Shown: positions 52,853 to 64,000 of the stretch, piece after piece
How the letters are laid out: each line of letters starts with the position of its first letter
Position numbering within the stretch: the first letter of the stretch is position 1
Assembly (NCBI RefSeq): GCF_005239225.2
Contig: NC_133289.1
Coordinates: 5,959,501 to 6,023,500 of the forward strand
Length of the DNA stretch: 64,000 nt
Direction: 5' to 3'
Source: Populus alba
Lineage: Eukaryota > Streptophyta > Magnoliopsida > Malpighiales > Salicaceae
The notes under the pieces: model-generated
The model's database searches: none
Told to the model about the DNA's origin: nothing
Seen by the model: only the letters and a program-made list of their open reading frames with translations
Program-made: the position numbers and the translations under genes

Positions 52853-54374
52853 TCTAACCAGTAACATCATTCCGCTCATTTTCATTGAATATTGATTTGC
52901 CTTGATCTTGATCTTGATGAAAACATTATTTGATTTTTCAACTAAATATCTCTTTTGTTATTTTTCAGTTTTATTTTTACATTTCTAGGATTAAGGCAAC
53001 ATAAACACATAAAAGAGGAATAAATTAGATATGTAATGTAAAATTATAAATTCAAAATTTTTATCTAATAAAATGCAATTCTAAATACTCAACCAAATAT
53101 AGAAGCAATAAACAATATAAATATAATAATTAAAGAGTTTAGAGAGATTGCACCAACATTTATATAGGTTTGGCCTTCTTTTCTTGATCTTCCATTTAAG
53201 AGTTTCATTATTATACACCTTTTTTTTAACAGATAAGATCAAATCGTTATATGATCTTTTTGCAGGTGCAAAATCAAATACAATCATTTTGCAAGCTTAG
53301 AATCATATTGTTATCCCTAATCTTTTTATAGGCTATAGACTAGAAAACCTTTCATCAATACTTATTAAAGGATAAATATTAAACCACTCACATTTTTGTT
53401 TTTAGAAGACTTTTTTAAGTGTTTAACGTATCACTTATACTTTCCACAATATACTTTTTTAGTAGAGTTGATTGAAATAACAATTAAACATTTTATGAGT
53501 ATTTTGTTATTTCACACCTAAACTTGTTTTTGGATGATTATAAGTGAAACAATGGTGTTATAAGAGCTATGTTTAGATTTTTATAGTTTTTGGAATTATT
53601 TTAGAAACGAACTAACCATTTTGAGAAGCAATTAAATCGTTTCTCAAAACAGTTAGACTGTTTTGGTTATTCCTTGTTGTTTCCAAAATAATGAGATCGT
53701 ATGTCCACATTTTGTGTTATTTGTGTGTTTTGGTCTCTGCTTTAGTTAGTTTGGGTTTGTTTAGGTTGTATGGGTATTATAAAATATCTTAAAACAAGTC
53801 TTGTGTTTTTTTGACAAACCCTATTATAAAGTCTTGTGTAGGTATTATAATAGTCAATAACTGTTATGTTTACAAGTTTTTTTGTTCTTGATATTCACAA
53901 ATTCTTTTTTATTTTTTTAATGATTTCTTGAATAATTTAAAATATGATAAAAATCACGCAAAAATATACGCAAAACACTTAATATATATTTGCGCAAGCA
54001 TGTATTGTGTTTTACTCAATAATTAAAATAAATTTAATACATGTGGCACACAGTCACATGTCACATGACATTAAATCATTTAAATATTATAACATAACAT
54101 TTAAAAGTTTTATGAAATATATTACAAGTAATTAATATAATATGCATATATTAAAATTATATCAAATTAATGTTTTATCATTCAATATCTATATTATCAT
54201 CAAAAACATATATTATATTAGTTTTCGTAGCAATAAGAACAGCAATTTTCACCGACATTTATTCAGCTTTGAAAAATTTTATTGAGGAATTGTAATCTAT
54301 ATTTTACCTTTGATGTTGCTGGGTTGCTTGCTATCCAATGTTGGTGGTTTTTTAATAATGTCCGTACTGTGAAA
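52853..54374. other. AT-rich gap between two RLCK pseudogene pieces
   Basis: Repeat-like A/T sequence without protein-like frames. It occupies the place of intron 1 in the degraded RLCK copy but is far longer than the 100-bp intron of the intact gene. Confidence 0.5.
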
Positions 54375-54485
54375 ACAGGGTTTGTCAGTGTCTACAAGGG
54401 CTAGCTCACAGAGAGTACCAGGAAAATACGCATTGCTGTCAAAAGATTGGATTCAAATGGCAAGCAAGGACACAGAGAGTGGCAG
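54375..54485 (+). pseudogene. Decayed copy of RLCK exon 2 end
   Basis: Reads GFVSVYKG, stop, then STRKIRIAVKRLDSNGKQGH and REWQ with a GT donor, against [10 protein letters not shown]...[22 protein letters not shown] in the intact plus-strand gene. About ten codons between the stop and STRK are deleted and no further exons follow. Together with 52728-52852 it marks a third, truncated RLCK. Confidence 0.85.
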
Positions 54486-54902
54486 GTTAATTAGCAAACT
54501 TTCTGCTGATTATACCTTTTTGTAGTTAGGTTAGAGAACCACTAATTACCCTTTTTCAATGAAGTAGAGACAGGCTTCCAATAATTACAGATTCCTTTCT
54601 AAAAACACTCTTATCAAGCGAGTCCAGCAATGGTTGGGAGAAGTAATTGTACCCCATTGATAAAGACAGATGAACAACTGCGTTAACACCAAAAAATATA
54701 TATCAGTGCGCCTGGTAGGGATGTGCCCTTAGTACCAGCCAAACACTCCCAACTCTTTTAATTCTGCTACAGCAAGTCACATAAACTCAAAACATTTCAT
54801 GAGAACTAATTACATGAATTCTTGTTTGAATTATATGAAGAAAGTATACCAGCGATCTCTCACCTGTGTTGAGACTTGATGAAGAATAAAACTAAAATGC
54901 TA

Positions 54903-57900
54903 CTAACAGCTGTGTTGACCAGAAAGAATTTTACGATCTCCCAGTCTCATATGGATGGCATCAATCTGTTCAAGTGTCTCAGCAATTTCTGTCATTGATG
55001 GTCGGAAGCGGGTATCAATTTGAAGACATTTAATAGCAAGGTGAGCTATTTGGGAAGCCTCTCCGGGAGGATATTTTCCTTCCAACCGGGAGTCCATTAT
55101 TTTTCTCAACTTTCTTCTATTTTTCAGACAAGGCTTCACCCAGTCAACGAGTATCTGTTTCCCACTCGGACGTTTCATGTCAAATGCTCGTAAGCCAGTT
55201 AGCATCTCGATCACTAGAACTCCGAACCCGTACACATCACTCTTTACATGCAAATTTCCTAACCAACCAGCATGCTATCAATTAGAGTATGAAATCAAGT
55301 TCATGACAAAAGTTTTTAAATCAGTCATGATCAAAGTTCTTCAAAACTAGCTTAAATAATCCAACATCAATGTCGAGTTCAGAAGGATTAATAAGCACCT
55401 GTCGCAAGATATTGAGGATCAATACAACCCTTCGTGCCTGTGATTCTTGTATTGACATGTACTGAATCAATCAAGGGACCCCAAAACGACAAGCCAAAGT
55501 CTGCTAGCCTCGCGTTATAGAACTAAAATAAAGAAGTTGGAAGGAAATGAGTCGTCTTGAATATTTCAACAAACACTTCAAAGAAAACTTTATGTTGCAT
55601 TCTCCCATAACTATTTTCAGTGGAACCGGCAAGAACTAAAGGCTGGAGCTAGAGGAATGTTATCGGTTCAATCATTAGTGGAGTCTTGAAATAACATTCA
55701 TTGTTTAAATGTTTGAGGGTGGTTAGAATGTACAAGCTTCATATGAACTTACCTCATCAAGTAGTATATTCGAGGACTTGAAATCTCTGTAAATCACTGG
55801 CTTCTCCAATGTGTGCAAGTAAGCCAGACCTCGTGCAGCATCTATCGCAATCTTCAGCCTTATGTCCCATGAAAGAGGTGGAAAGCGCTCTGCGAACATG
55901 GAAAACAAGTAGGAAATGAAGATTTAGATGTGCATAATAATTCCAGTTCTGCAAAATGTTAAAATTTCCAAGCAGTGGTAAATGTCTTTTACTTCCAAAG
56001 AGATGGAAATCCAAGCTTCCTTTTTTCATGAACTCATAGACAAGGACGCAATCTCCACCTTCCAAACAATATCCCACTAGCTTTACTAGGTTCGGATGAG
56101 AATGCAATCCTAAGAAATACACCTCTGCCTGCACCAACACATGGAAAAGTAATTAAGCAAACAGCTTATAATGCCTAAAAGAAAGAACTATCCCCCAAAA
56201 CTCTCGTAACCACCTCAAAAGACAACTTGGCATAATATATGAAATCTCAAATATCATGGAATTTTCAGTTCACTTATGTGAAGTTAACAGACAGAATTTT
56301 TAGAAACATAACTTGAGTCAGTCCCAAGTCATTTTAAATATTTACAGGGGATAAGTATTAAAAAGGAGCTTTGAACTAACATTCCTCTTCCAAGAGAGAT
56401 CTTGCAAGGCTGAGCAAAGAAAGAATATAGTTATCTTCAAACACAACAAAGAACAGTACGACTGTATGAAAGATAGTGAATACAACATTTGAAAATCCAT
56501 ATACCTTCCACTCGTTAAATCCTTGTGTGCTGTAAGAACTCAATTTCTTGACAGCAACGGCTGTCTTCTTTATACCCCTTGGAGGCAACTTCTCCTTGAG
56601 CCAACCTTTATAGACGTTGCCAAAACCTCCAGTTCCCAGTAGCAAATCGGATCTAAAATGATATGTTGCAGCTCTTAGTTGTGCCATTGTGAAAACTCTC
56701 AAGTTGGTAGCGCTTTGCCCATTTGGTAAAGTCCCATCGCCACTTCCAGTTGCATCTGAGAATTGGCTGCTCTCAGGGATATTTTTACCCCAAATAGCTG
56801 TGAAGCTGCTACTTGGTTGAGATATCCAAGTTGTAATACTGGTGCTTATCATAGACAACCACCTACTGTTGTCAGAGTCATCGCCACCTACAAAAGATGT
56901 ATTACCATTGCATAAGCAAACGAAACTCATATAATCAGAAAATCGCAACCAATATTTTCCAAATTTGAAACAATAAAAAGTGGAGCGCCAACAAGTCCCC
57001 AATGATTTGACCATTTTTGCACTCAGATAGCAGAGTTCTATTTTTTCCTTTTCTTTTTCTTTCTGCCACTTAAGCAACTAGAGTTGCATTCCATTAGTAA
57101 TGCTCTTAACTCCTTTAAATATGTCCTGAGATTGCGTTCAGCGACACAATGGAGAAGGCAAAAAAGATGCCACCTTTGCAATGCTTCAAGGGTTGGACAC
57201 AATTAGCAATGACAATGGGGGTCTTTTATATTTTAGCATGATAAAAGTTTTTGTAAAACAATACAGGTTAATAAATTATTAGGAAAATAGTATAATTTTA
57301 AAATAACCGCTACTAAGAATAATGGTTATACATAACCGGTGATTGTTTCGAAAGTTATTTTTTATTTAAATTAATTAACAAATACAAAAGTTAATCCAAA
57401 ATTTTATGAAGATCCAACAGTTAAGAAATGACATTTAAAATCTAACAACCAAGAAAGAAAAAGGAGATAAAGTGATTTGGTGGAAGAGAGAGATGAAGAA
57501 GAAAAAAAAAAGATAGAAAAAATAGGTCATTGTGAACATAATGAGACTCCAACTTTTAAACACCTAGTATTATTAAAAAGATCTTGACAAGATGATTTTA
57601 ACATCACTTTGAAAGATCACAAAACAAGTTCATAATTAACCCCGAACAAAACTCCTAACCAATTACAACTCATTTGGTGGTCTTTTACAGTGTTGTTAGA
57701 ATCATCTCATCTAGATTTTTCTAAAGTTACCGAGTGTATCGGAAACAGAATTATAATTAATCCCGAACAAAATCCCAACAAAACCCCAACAAGATGTTAG
57801 AATCAAACAAGTTATTACAATATTTTGAAAGACCACCAAATAAGTTTATAATTAATCTAAAAAAAAATCCCTAACCAATTACAATTCGTTTAATAGTTTT

Positions 57901-58576
57901 TTAAGGTGTTACTAGAATTATCCTATTAAAATTTTTCTAAAAATATCAAAAATATCAGAAATAGAGTCTTAGCATGTCTCCCAGAACTCATTATTTCTTT
58001 TCCTTTTTATCTTTACTATTTTTCTATTCTATCATGTCATCCCATCTCCTCTCTCTTTCTTGATTATTGAATTACATTTTGAACACGGCTAAATAACAAC
58101 TATTGCCTATAATTAGTGTACAAAAATAATATTTAAAAATATAGATATGTTCACAATATATTATTTTTCAAATATTTTTTTAAACTATATCATTCTCCAT
58201 AGTACTATTTTATGGAACTCTGTTTTATAAAAATAAAAAATTATTCCAAAAGGCAATAACGGCTGTAAAAGAGTGAAGGGGCACCGACAAGAAAGACTTG
58301 ATCACAGCCACAAACATGAGATAAGCAAACGATACGTTATAAATTAAACCAAAACTGAGGATTCTATCAAACCAAGTCAGATTTCAGAAGCTCAAGAGCA
58401 AAACCAAACGAAACCCAATTCGAAACATTCAATGAATAATAAAATTAATGTAAGAAAAAGTTGAAAATGATTGTGCTGTTACCTGCACTGACATGGTCAT
58501 TGGTGCTTGGTGTTGGGTCTTGAAATCCTAGGGTTGTTGCTGGTTTATGAGCTAAACAGCTGCAACAAATGCCCAT
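54903..58576 (-). CDS. Receptor-like cytoplasmic kinase, RLCK VII-like, with altered APE motif
   Basis: Six exons: 58576-58483, 56887-56505, 56128-55993, 55889-55753, 55522-55399, 55258-54903; GT-AG and in frame, 409 residues. It begins [12 protein letters not shown], a myristoylation and palmitoylation signal matching the neighbour at 49880. The kinase core shows [42 protein letters not shown] and [10 protein letters not shown]. In place of the family's GTYGYAAPEY, exon 5 codes for [10 protein letters not shown], so the Glu of the APE motif is Gln. The rest of the C-lobe ([20 protein letters not shown]) is normal. Frame and splice sites are intact, so it is not an obvious pseudogene, but activity may be reduced. 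Intron 1 (1595 bp) holds a tandem repeat. A head-on duplicate of the plus-strand RLCK is the simplest origin. Confidence 0.9.
57609..57968 (+). repeat. Diverged tandem repeat in RLCK intron 1, period about 216 bp
   Basis: TTGAAAGA(T/C)CAC starts copies at 57609 and 57825. Both continue with AAGTT(C/T)ATAATTAA, CCTAACCAATTACAA and TTTTTCTAAA, and end in a GAAA(C/T)AGA motif. Confidence 0.8.
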
Positions 58577-59350
58577 CAATTAACCGTTGCTGTAATCTGT
58601 CTCTCCTTTCCCTTCTTGTGGTAATATACTGCAAAGAGTCAGCAAGTAATGCCCTTATATTTTTCTGCTGTGTGTGTGTGTGTAAGAGATAGAGATAGAG
58701 ATAGAGAGAGAGAGAGAGTTAAGGGGGAGCGCCATCTTTTTGGACTCGGACTTTGAACATGGAAAAGTGGAGCTTGAGTGTCAGTCGTCATCAGGTGGCA
58801 ATGCAGTATTGTTTTTATTTCGTCCTTCTATTGTTTATAATATAGTTCCGGTACTATTTCTTGTTATTCAATTTATCACCATCTCTCATGATCGTCAAGA
58901 ATGATAACAGAGTGGTGTGATACTGTTAATGGTTGCGATTATTTCAGAAATCGACACGACAGTGGTGTTTGTTTCTGTGCATTGATGATTTGTTCAGTAC
59001 TGACTAGATTAAGGATATTTTTTTCAGCCGACCAAGCCCATCACTGAATCTGGTCATGGGCTAAGAGAATTTGTAGTGGATTATTAAGACATCTGATCCA
59101 GTCAAACACTAGCTTTGATTCTAAAAGAAGTATACATAAAGCAACTTTATTAAGCCTACGCTAAACCAAGTCCATGCTTGGCCCACCTCATCAACCAATC
59201 CGAGTTAATGTGGAGTACTAGATATACAAGACTTTTAAACAAAACCTATCAAATTTGATAAATGCTAGTGATGGAATCAAGAAAAATATACAAGGATAAT
59301 TTCTCTAAACTTTTTAGTGTGTTGGGTTAGCATGCGTCGATATTAACACG
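58577..59350. other. Leader and upstream region of the minus-strand RLCK
   Basis: Includes (TG)n followed by (AGAGAT)n/(GA)n at about 58670-58720, then plain sequence with no gene. Confidence 0.5.
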
Positions 59351-59353
59351 TCT

Positions 59354-59730
59354 TAGTAGAGACACAGTAGGTCTAGTCAAAGCTAAATCTAAGAGCTGAC
59401 TGGGTCTGGCTAGCACCAAACCCAACAACCGCCAAGCCTCTAGCATACTGGGTCTAGCAAGTACTGTGAAGCTAGCGGGACGTGCCTAACAAATATTTTC
59501 TAAAAGTGTCGAGCCCGGGGATTTTTTTCATAACAACTCGAGCATGTAGTAGAGACGCGGTGGGTCTAGTCAAAGCCAAATCTAAGAGCTGATTGGGTCT
59601 GGCTAGCACCAAACCCAACCACCGCCAAGCCTCTAGTGGGTCTAGTGCTGTGAAGCTAGTGGGACGTGCCTAACGAATATTTTCTAAAAGTGTCGAGCCC
59701 AGGGATTTTTGTCATAACAACCCGAGCATG
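59354..59730 (+). repeat. Tandem duplication, unit 193 bp
   Basis: Copy 1 is at 59354-59546 and copy 2 at 59547-59730. Both read TAGTAGAGAC, GGTCTAGTCAAAGC, GGCTAGCACCAAACCCAAC, GACGTGCCTAAC, TTTTCTAAAAGTGTCGAGCC and end CGAGCATG. They are highly similar apart from a short deletion in copy 2. GC-rich against the flanks, and LTR- or satellite-like in look. Confidence 0.9.
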
Positions 59731-62283
59731 ATCGAATTTGCTACACCCATGAATTCAAACACAGTTCTTAAATATAACACCATTAATTATATATATTTTT
59801 ACATAAAATATTAGAGAATTGATTTCTAAACAAACATGCTTAATTAAACATGTTTACACTTCGCCAACACTATTAGGTGTGTTAAGGTCTTTCATGGTCT
59901 ACCGTGCATCTAATTTTTAGGTGGATAAAATGAGCGAAATATAACTCAAAATATCATAAATATGAAATTACACTTCAGTCTCTTCTCTCCACATAAAACA
60001 AGACTTATAGGTTATAAATACACCATCAGACCTTCAGAACAAATATTAATAATTTTCAAAGCATCTCTCTCTAGAATATTATTATATTTTCTCTCTTTAA
60101 AAAAAAAAATACTTATTTAAACATCGGAGAGTCTCCACCTCTATCAAAGAAGATCTTTTGCAAATACTAGTCAGAAGCTGCTTTGGCCTATCAAACACCA
60201 AGTATAAGCTACCAACTACCTTAGTTAGAGAAAATGAATGAAATTGTTAGAATCAATTGATTAACCGATTATCCAACTTGGAAGCTCTTTTCCTAGACTA
60301 GGATTTGTGGGACTTCGTCACCTAGTTAGATGGTTAGGCCATCGGATTAATTAGTGACTCTTGCTTTTAAAATTATTTATTGTTCGAAAACATTAAATTA
60401 ATATTTTTAGATTATTTTTTTATGATTTTAACATACTGATATACAAAATCAACAAATTATTTTCATGTACTTTCTATACATTTTTTTTTAAAAAAAAAAC
60501 TATATACTATATTACCAAATACACACTAATAATTGGTAATGTTGTTCTTACAAAAATGAAAAATAATTGTACCTTATAGAATTTGAGTAGGGTACCTCCA
60601 TCTTAAATTACCATGTGCATACGATCCAATTCATTAAAAGCTTGGTACCAACACTTCAATTTCTTCCTCTCTGCCTTTACCATTAATGTTTTTGAGAAAG
60701 GGAATAGCAGTAATTATTTCATCAAAAGATACATCTTCAATCAATATTTTAAAAACATAGTGCACACAGCACACTCATTTAATGAGAATAAGAGTTTGAA
60801 TTTTAGCTAAAATTAATTAAGGTATATATATAGTTGGATCCAGATATTTATATTAATAATAAAAAAAAAAATTGACCTGATCGACTAATTTAGAACGTCT
60901 CTTTATGAATTCTCTTTATATATATATATATAAACATCTTTAAGAGTTTGGATTCTTCATTTTCTTCATTTTCTAATCGCATTTAACAACCGCCACGTTT
61001 ACCTTTTCAGATTCAACAAGGGCGTGTGCTGAAGTCATCAATGAATGGCCACATTTACCTTTTTGCACTCAAGAAAATTCTGTTTTGTATTGGAAAAGGA
61101 ATTTACAGAGCTTGAATAGAAATCCAAACAGGGTGCACCTATATTATAGATATAAAACCGTTAGGTTTTCACCTCGGACCTATATCGATCCGGTTTTAAA
61201 AAAGTTAAAAAATTAATCTAATAAAATCTCAAGTTAACTTATTGATTTTTATAACTCGTGGATTTTTATTTTAAAAATATTATCAAAAAAATCAGTTGTT
61301 TTAATAAATTTTTTTAAAAAGATTTAGATCAACCAGGAATGATAGGGACCTGGGTCAATTGATGTATTTATCCCTTGCTTACATAGCCTAGTAAAGTGTT
61401 GTTTATTTTTGTGTTTGTGATTGTATTAGTGCTAGTTTTAAAAATATATTTATTGTAAAAATTATTAAATTGATATTTTTAATATTTTTTATTATTTTAA
61501 TATATTAATGTTAAAAATTTTAAAATAATTATTTTAATATATTTTCAATTAAAAAACACCATTTACCACAATATATATCAAACACTAAGAAAATGTTTGA
61601 GATTATAACACAAGTTAATTTTTAAAATAATTTTTTTACTTAAAAATATATCAAAATAATTTTTTTGATATTAATATATCAAACCTATTGAAATATTTTT
61701 TTTAAAAATATTAATTTAATATTTTATTTAAACCAAAAATATTTTTAAAAAACAACTAAAAAATTTTAAATAAACATTCAAAAATTGCCCATCAGCATCA
61801 TAATTCTCTACTGTCCTAGCTATACATGTAGATTAGCTCAGAATTCATAGTGGTCCAATTAAACTGGCCATGTCAGTCAAGTCAATGACCGTGAAGCAGT
61901 GCTTGCAAGTTGCAAACACCAAATGGTCAGCAACTAACTAATTAGAGGTTCATCAAAGCTTGTAAATCAGTACACGATCTAGCAGGAGAATAAAATTGAG
62001 AAACAATGGTTTCAAACTAATAATTGATTTCCATTTACATTTTACACCATGTTATTCTTCTCATGACAGTTTGAACTTGAAAAAAAAAAGAAAGGCAATT
62101 TGAAGTGAACAGTAGTAATACAAGTAATAGCCAATTCACCTTCCATCATCCCCTTCCCTTCAAGACTCCAGTCTTGAATCTTCTCATGAACCAAGAAAAA
62201 AAATCGATAGAAGCTATAGAACAACAGCAAGAACAAGAAAAAGACTAGCTAAAATGATTACGTACAGGATTTATAATATGTGT
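59731..62283. other. Gene-free repeat spacer
   Basis: Holds AT-rich dispersed repeats (about 60375-60525; 61411-61585; 61600-61775, reverse orientation) and a (TA)n run at about 60917-60932. The frames at 60613-60810 and 62042-62236 are not convincing. Confidence 0.5.
61411..61585. mobile_element. MITE of the dispersed AT-rich family, best-bounded copy
   Basis: It starts GTGTTTGTGATTGTATTAGT and ends ACCACAATATATATCAAACAC, imperfect inverted repeats with GTGTTTG/CAAACAC outermost, 175 bp long. The inside is AT-rich with TATTATTTTAATATATTAAT. Other copies in the window carry the same interior and traces of an AACCGCTAC end (for example 10150-10165 and 57304-57313). Confidence 0.65.
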
Positions 62284-62649
62284 TTAAGCTGTTCTGATCT
62301 TCTTGGAATTAGATGCTGTGAACACCATACAAACCGAATCTAAATCATGTACTGGGATTTTAAAGAACCCTTGTGGAGGAGGACTCGATTTCCTCTTAGG
62401 AGGCCTAGGTTTCTTCGGAGCTGGAGGGCACACCAGTGGTGACTTCAAAACATGAGCTGGTGACTTTGGTGTGCTAGGACTTCTACACTCTTGATCATCT
62501 TCATCAAAACCTAGATTCTCCTTTGCATCTGCTTCCTTGGCTTCACAGAGCTTTGCTCCAAGACTAGCACTAGTACCGCATCCTCTTGCGGCGGAAACTG
62601 TTCTTATTGGTGTAACTGGCCGGAATTCTGCTGAAACTTCAAGACCCAT
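62284..62649 (-). CDS. SMR: SIAMESE-related cyclin-dependent kinase inhibitor
   Basis: Nuclear inhibitor that binds CDK-cyclin complexes and pushes cells from division to endoreduplication; many members respond to stress or DNA damage. Single exon, 121 residues, usual size. The SMR core is at about 54-84: ECRSPSTPKSPAHVL, then CPPAPKKPRPPKRK, a CDK-inhibitor motif with a basic nuclear-targeting run. The second conserved block FFKIPVHDLDSVCMVF (95-110) matches the FFxPPDLExVF block near the C terminus of the family. The N terminus is variable, with Thr-Pro sites. The start is the first ATG of the frame, with GA-rich sequence upstream. Which SMR number it matches is not decided. Confidence 0.92.
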   Translation of the reverse strand: MGLEVSAEFRPVTPIRTVSAARGCGTSASLGAKLCEAKEADAKENLGFDEDDQECRSPSTPKSPAHVLKSPLVCPPAPKKPRPPKRKSSPPPQGFFKIPVHDLDSVCMVFTASNSKKIRTA

Positions 62650-63560
62650 TAGCCACTAAGCCTAAAAGAGTACAAATCTTTCAAATCAAAAGGAAATTCA
62701 AGAAAGTGCAAATGGGGTCACAGGAAAAGGAAATTGAGAGCCAAGAAACGTTTATGGGAGACGGAATTGAGATGTAGAGAGGGGGGGCAGGGAAGAAAGA
62801 AGAAGCGTGCTATAAAGGCAATTAAGAGGATGATGATGTGTTGTGATGTAATGTGGAGAGTAGTGATGGGGAATGATGAAGACGAATACCCGCAAGAGCT
62901 GGGAGAGTAGCAAAAGAGGACAAGCAACATTTAAGACAAATAAAGTTAGGGAAGGAAGTAAGAGATAACACAAATAGTTAGCGTGTGGGAGTGAGTTGAG
63001 TTTTAAGGGATAAAGAAACGCAGCCTTTTCACTGACAGATTGGCACAGTTTGCACATCTAGCTCTCATTGCACTTCTCCCCATGTGATGGGTTCTCTACC
63101 AAAATACCCGGGCTCTTACTCGCATCTTTTCGACCTCATCCCACATGTTTGATGGTGCTTTTGGTCCCTCCGTTCTTAACTTCTTCCGGTTCGGTCCCAT
63201 TCACCTTGATTTGTCCTAATTTCATCCACCTACTCTCCGTTGTTACTTCACCTAACTTGGGAGTTACTTTCCATGAGTAATAAAGAAAAAGATGAAAATA
63301 CTTGGTTCAAAAGATTGAGAGAAAGATATTGATTAAGAATATATATAAAGGAGGTAAGTTTGTCAGATCTAATATGGATTGTACATTGCATGGTTATTGG
63401 AGTTAAAACCCCTCCAGAGATTACATCACGTCATGATTTCTCTAGGAAATTAAAGAGACTAAGTTTATCCTTGCAAACAACTTTATTTGCTATTCTCATC
63501 TAATCTTTTTGCTAAATACGAAGATAAAATGGCTATCAAATGGCTGCTGATTGCTAAATA
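62650..63560. other. SMR upstream region
   Basis: Purine-rich leader sequence (on the plus strand) from 62700 to 62900, then unremarkable sequence. Short frames at 62718-63057 are low-complexity and not protein-like. Confidence 0.45.
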
Positions 63561-63569
63561 CTAATCTTT

Positions 63570-63805
63570 CAGAAACCAGGAGCTTGTCTCGCAGAGGGTA
63601 AAACTGAGAGGAGGAAGGTCCTTTACATCTTCGGTTTTGAACCTTTTCATGTATGAAATGAACATCAACTCTTGCATGCTTAATGCGGGCAAGAAACAAT
63701 GAATTTGAAGCAAGAAAGATATGTAGCTCCAGGATCATCACAATGAATATTAGGAGGAAAATTAAGATATGGAGATGCGTAAATCTTTAAGAGCCATTTG
63801 AATCC
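63570..63805 (-). mobile_element. Ty1/Copia RNase H-region remnant
   Basis: One frame reads NIHCDDPGATYLS, the next frame ASNSLFLARIKHARVDVHFI followed by HEKVQ and then PLRDKLL. In Copia elements the order is I.CDN.GA..L..NP.FH.R.KHI..D.HF.R(E/D)KV, then a Q.AD...K end. At least one frameshift separates the pieces, and no LTR or integrase was seen in the last 200 bases, so it is a dead fragment cut off near the window edge. Confidence 0.85.
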
Positions 63806-64000
63806 AGTAAAATTCAGTTGTGCTCGTTGCAAGAGCACAATATTATGTCTCTCTACTGGATCTGGAAACAACCGATTGCTTCTTAGCACACCACAACACC
63901 AAGCAAGGACTAAAAAGACTTCATATCCAGTAGTCGATTTGTGATCATCAAAAAAAAAAAAAAAACACGTGTATAGTACAACCCCATGATCTATTGTGCC
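63806..64000. other. Right edge of the window
   Basis: May contain more of the Copia remnant upstream of its RNase H part, but the frame is broken and no motif is clear. An A-run is at 63950-63965. Confidence 0.4.

Overview
This window looks like nuclear DNA of a woody dicot. The AT-rich spacers, small canonical GT-AG introns, gene families and the dispersed GTGTTTG-ended AT-rich repeats suggest Populus or a close relative; that assignment is inference, as no search was run. No bacterial, plasmid, phage or CRISPR features were seen.

Layout. 1-4.3 kb: phosphoethanolamine cytidylyltransferase (PECT1, minus), last short exon off the left edge. 4.3-11.1 kb: repeat-rich spacer with a GC-rich foreign-looking island (about 6.94-7.49 kb) and two small repeat arrays. 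11.2-12.3 kb: a xyloglucan endotransglucosylase/hydrolase (XTH, plus). 13.7 kb: scrap of Gypsy reverse transcriptase. 14.6-16.5 kb: receptor-like kinase pseudogene whose ATP-binding segment is missing. 18.9-19.2 kb: CLE peptide precursor (minus). 21.5-26.2 kb: TBL/DUF231 polysaccharide O-acetyltransferase (plus), with a 785-bp transposon-like insertion in intron 1. 28.8-30.0 kb: HD-Zip class II transcription factor (minus). 30-36.8 kb: gene-free repeats. 36.9-37.6 kb: two-exon small secreted protein with a possible tyrosine-sulfated peptide end. 38.0-42.2 kb: decayed JmjC ribosomal-oxygenase-like gene (minus). 42.7 kb: ABCB transporter scrap. 44.2-44.9 kb: TMEM230-like membrane protein (minus). 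45-49.8 kb: T-rich repeats. 49.9-58.6 kb: cluster of receptor-like cytoplasmic kinases (RLCKs): one intact plus-strand gene, a degraded plus-strand fragment pair, and one intact minus-strand gene. 58.6-62.2 kb: repeats, including a 193-bp tandem duplication and a MITE. 62.3-62.6 kb: SIAMESE-related CDK inhibitor (minus). 63.6-63.8 kb: Copia remnant.

The genes do not form one pathway. Several relate to cell walls and growth (XTH, TBL, CLE peptide, HD-Zip II, SMR inhibitor), but the sequence does not show that they act together. The least ordinary items are the small secreted protein at 36.9-37.6 kb, the inverted RLCK pair with altered APE motifs, the kinase pseudogene with an excised glycine loop, and a perfect 42-bp alternating purine-pyrimidine tract in PECT1. 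Exon boundaries were set by hand from GT-AG sites, reading-frame continuity and remembered family sequence.
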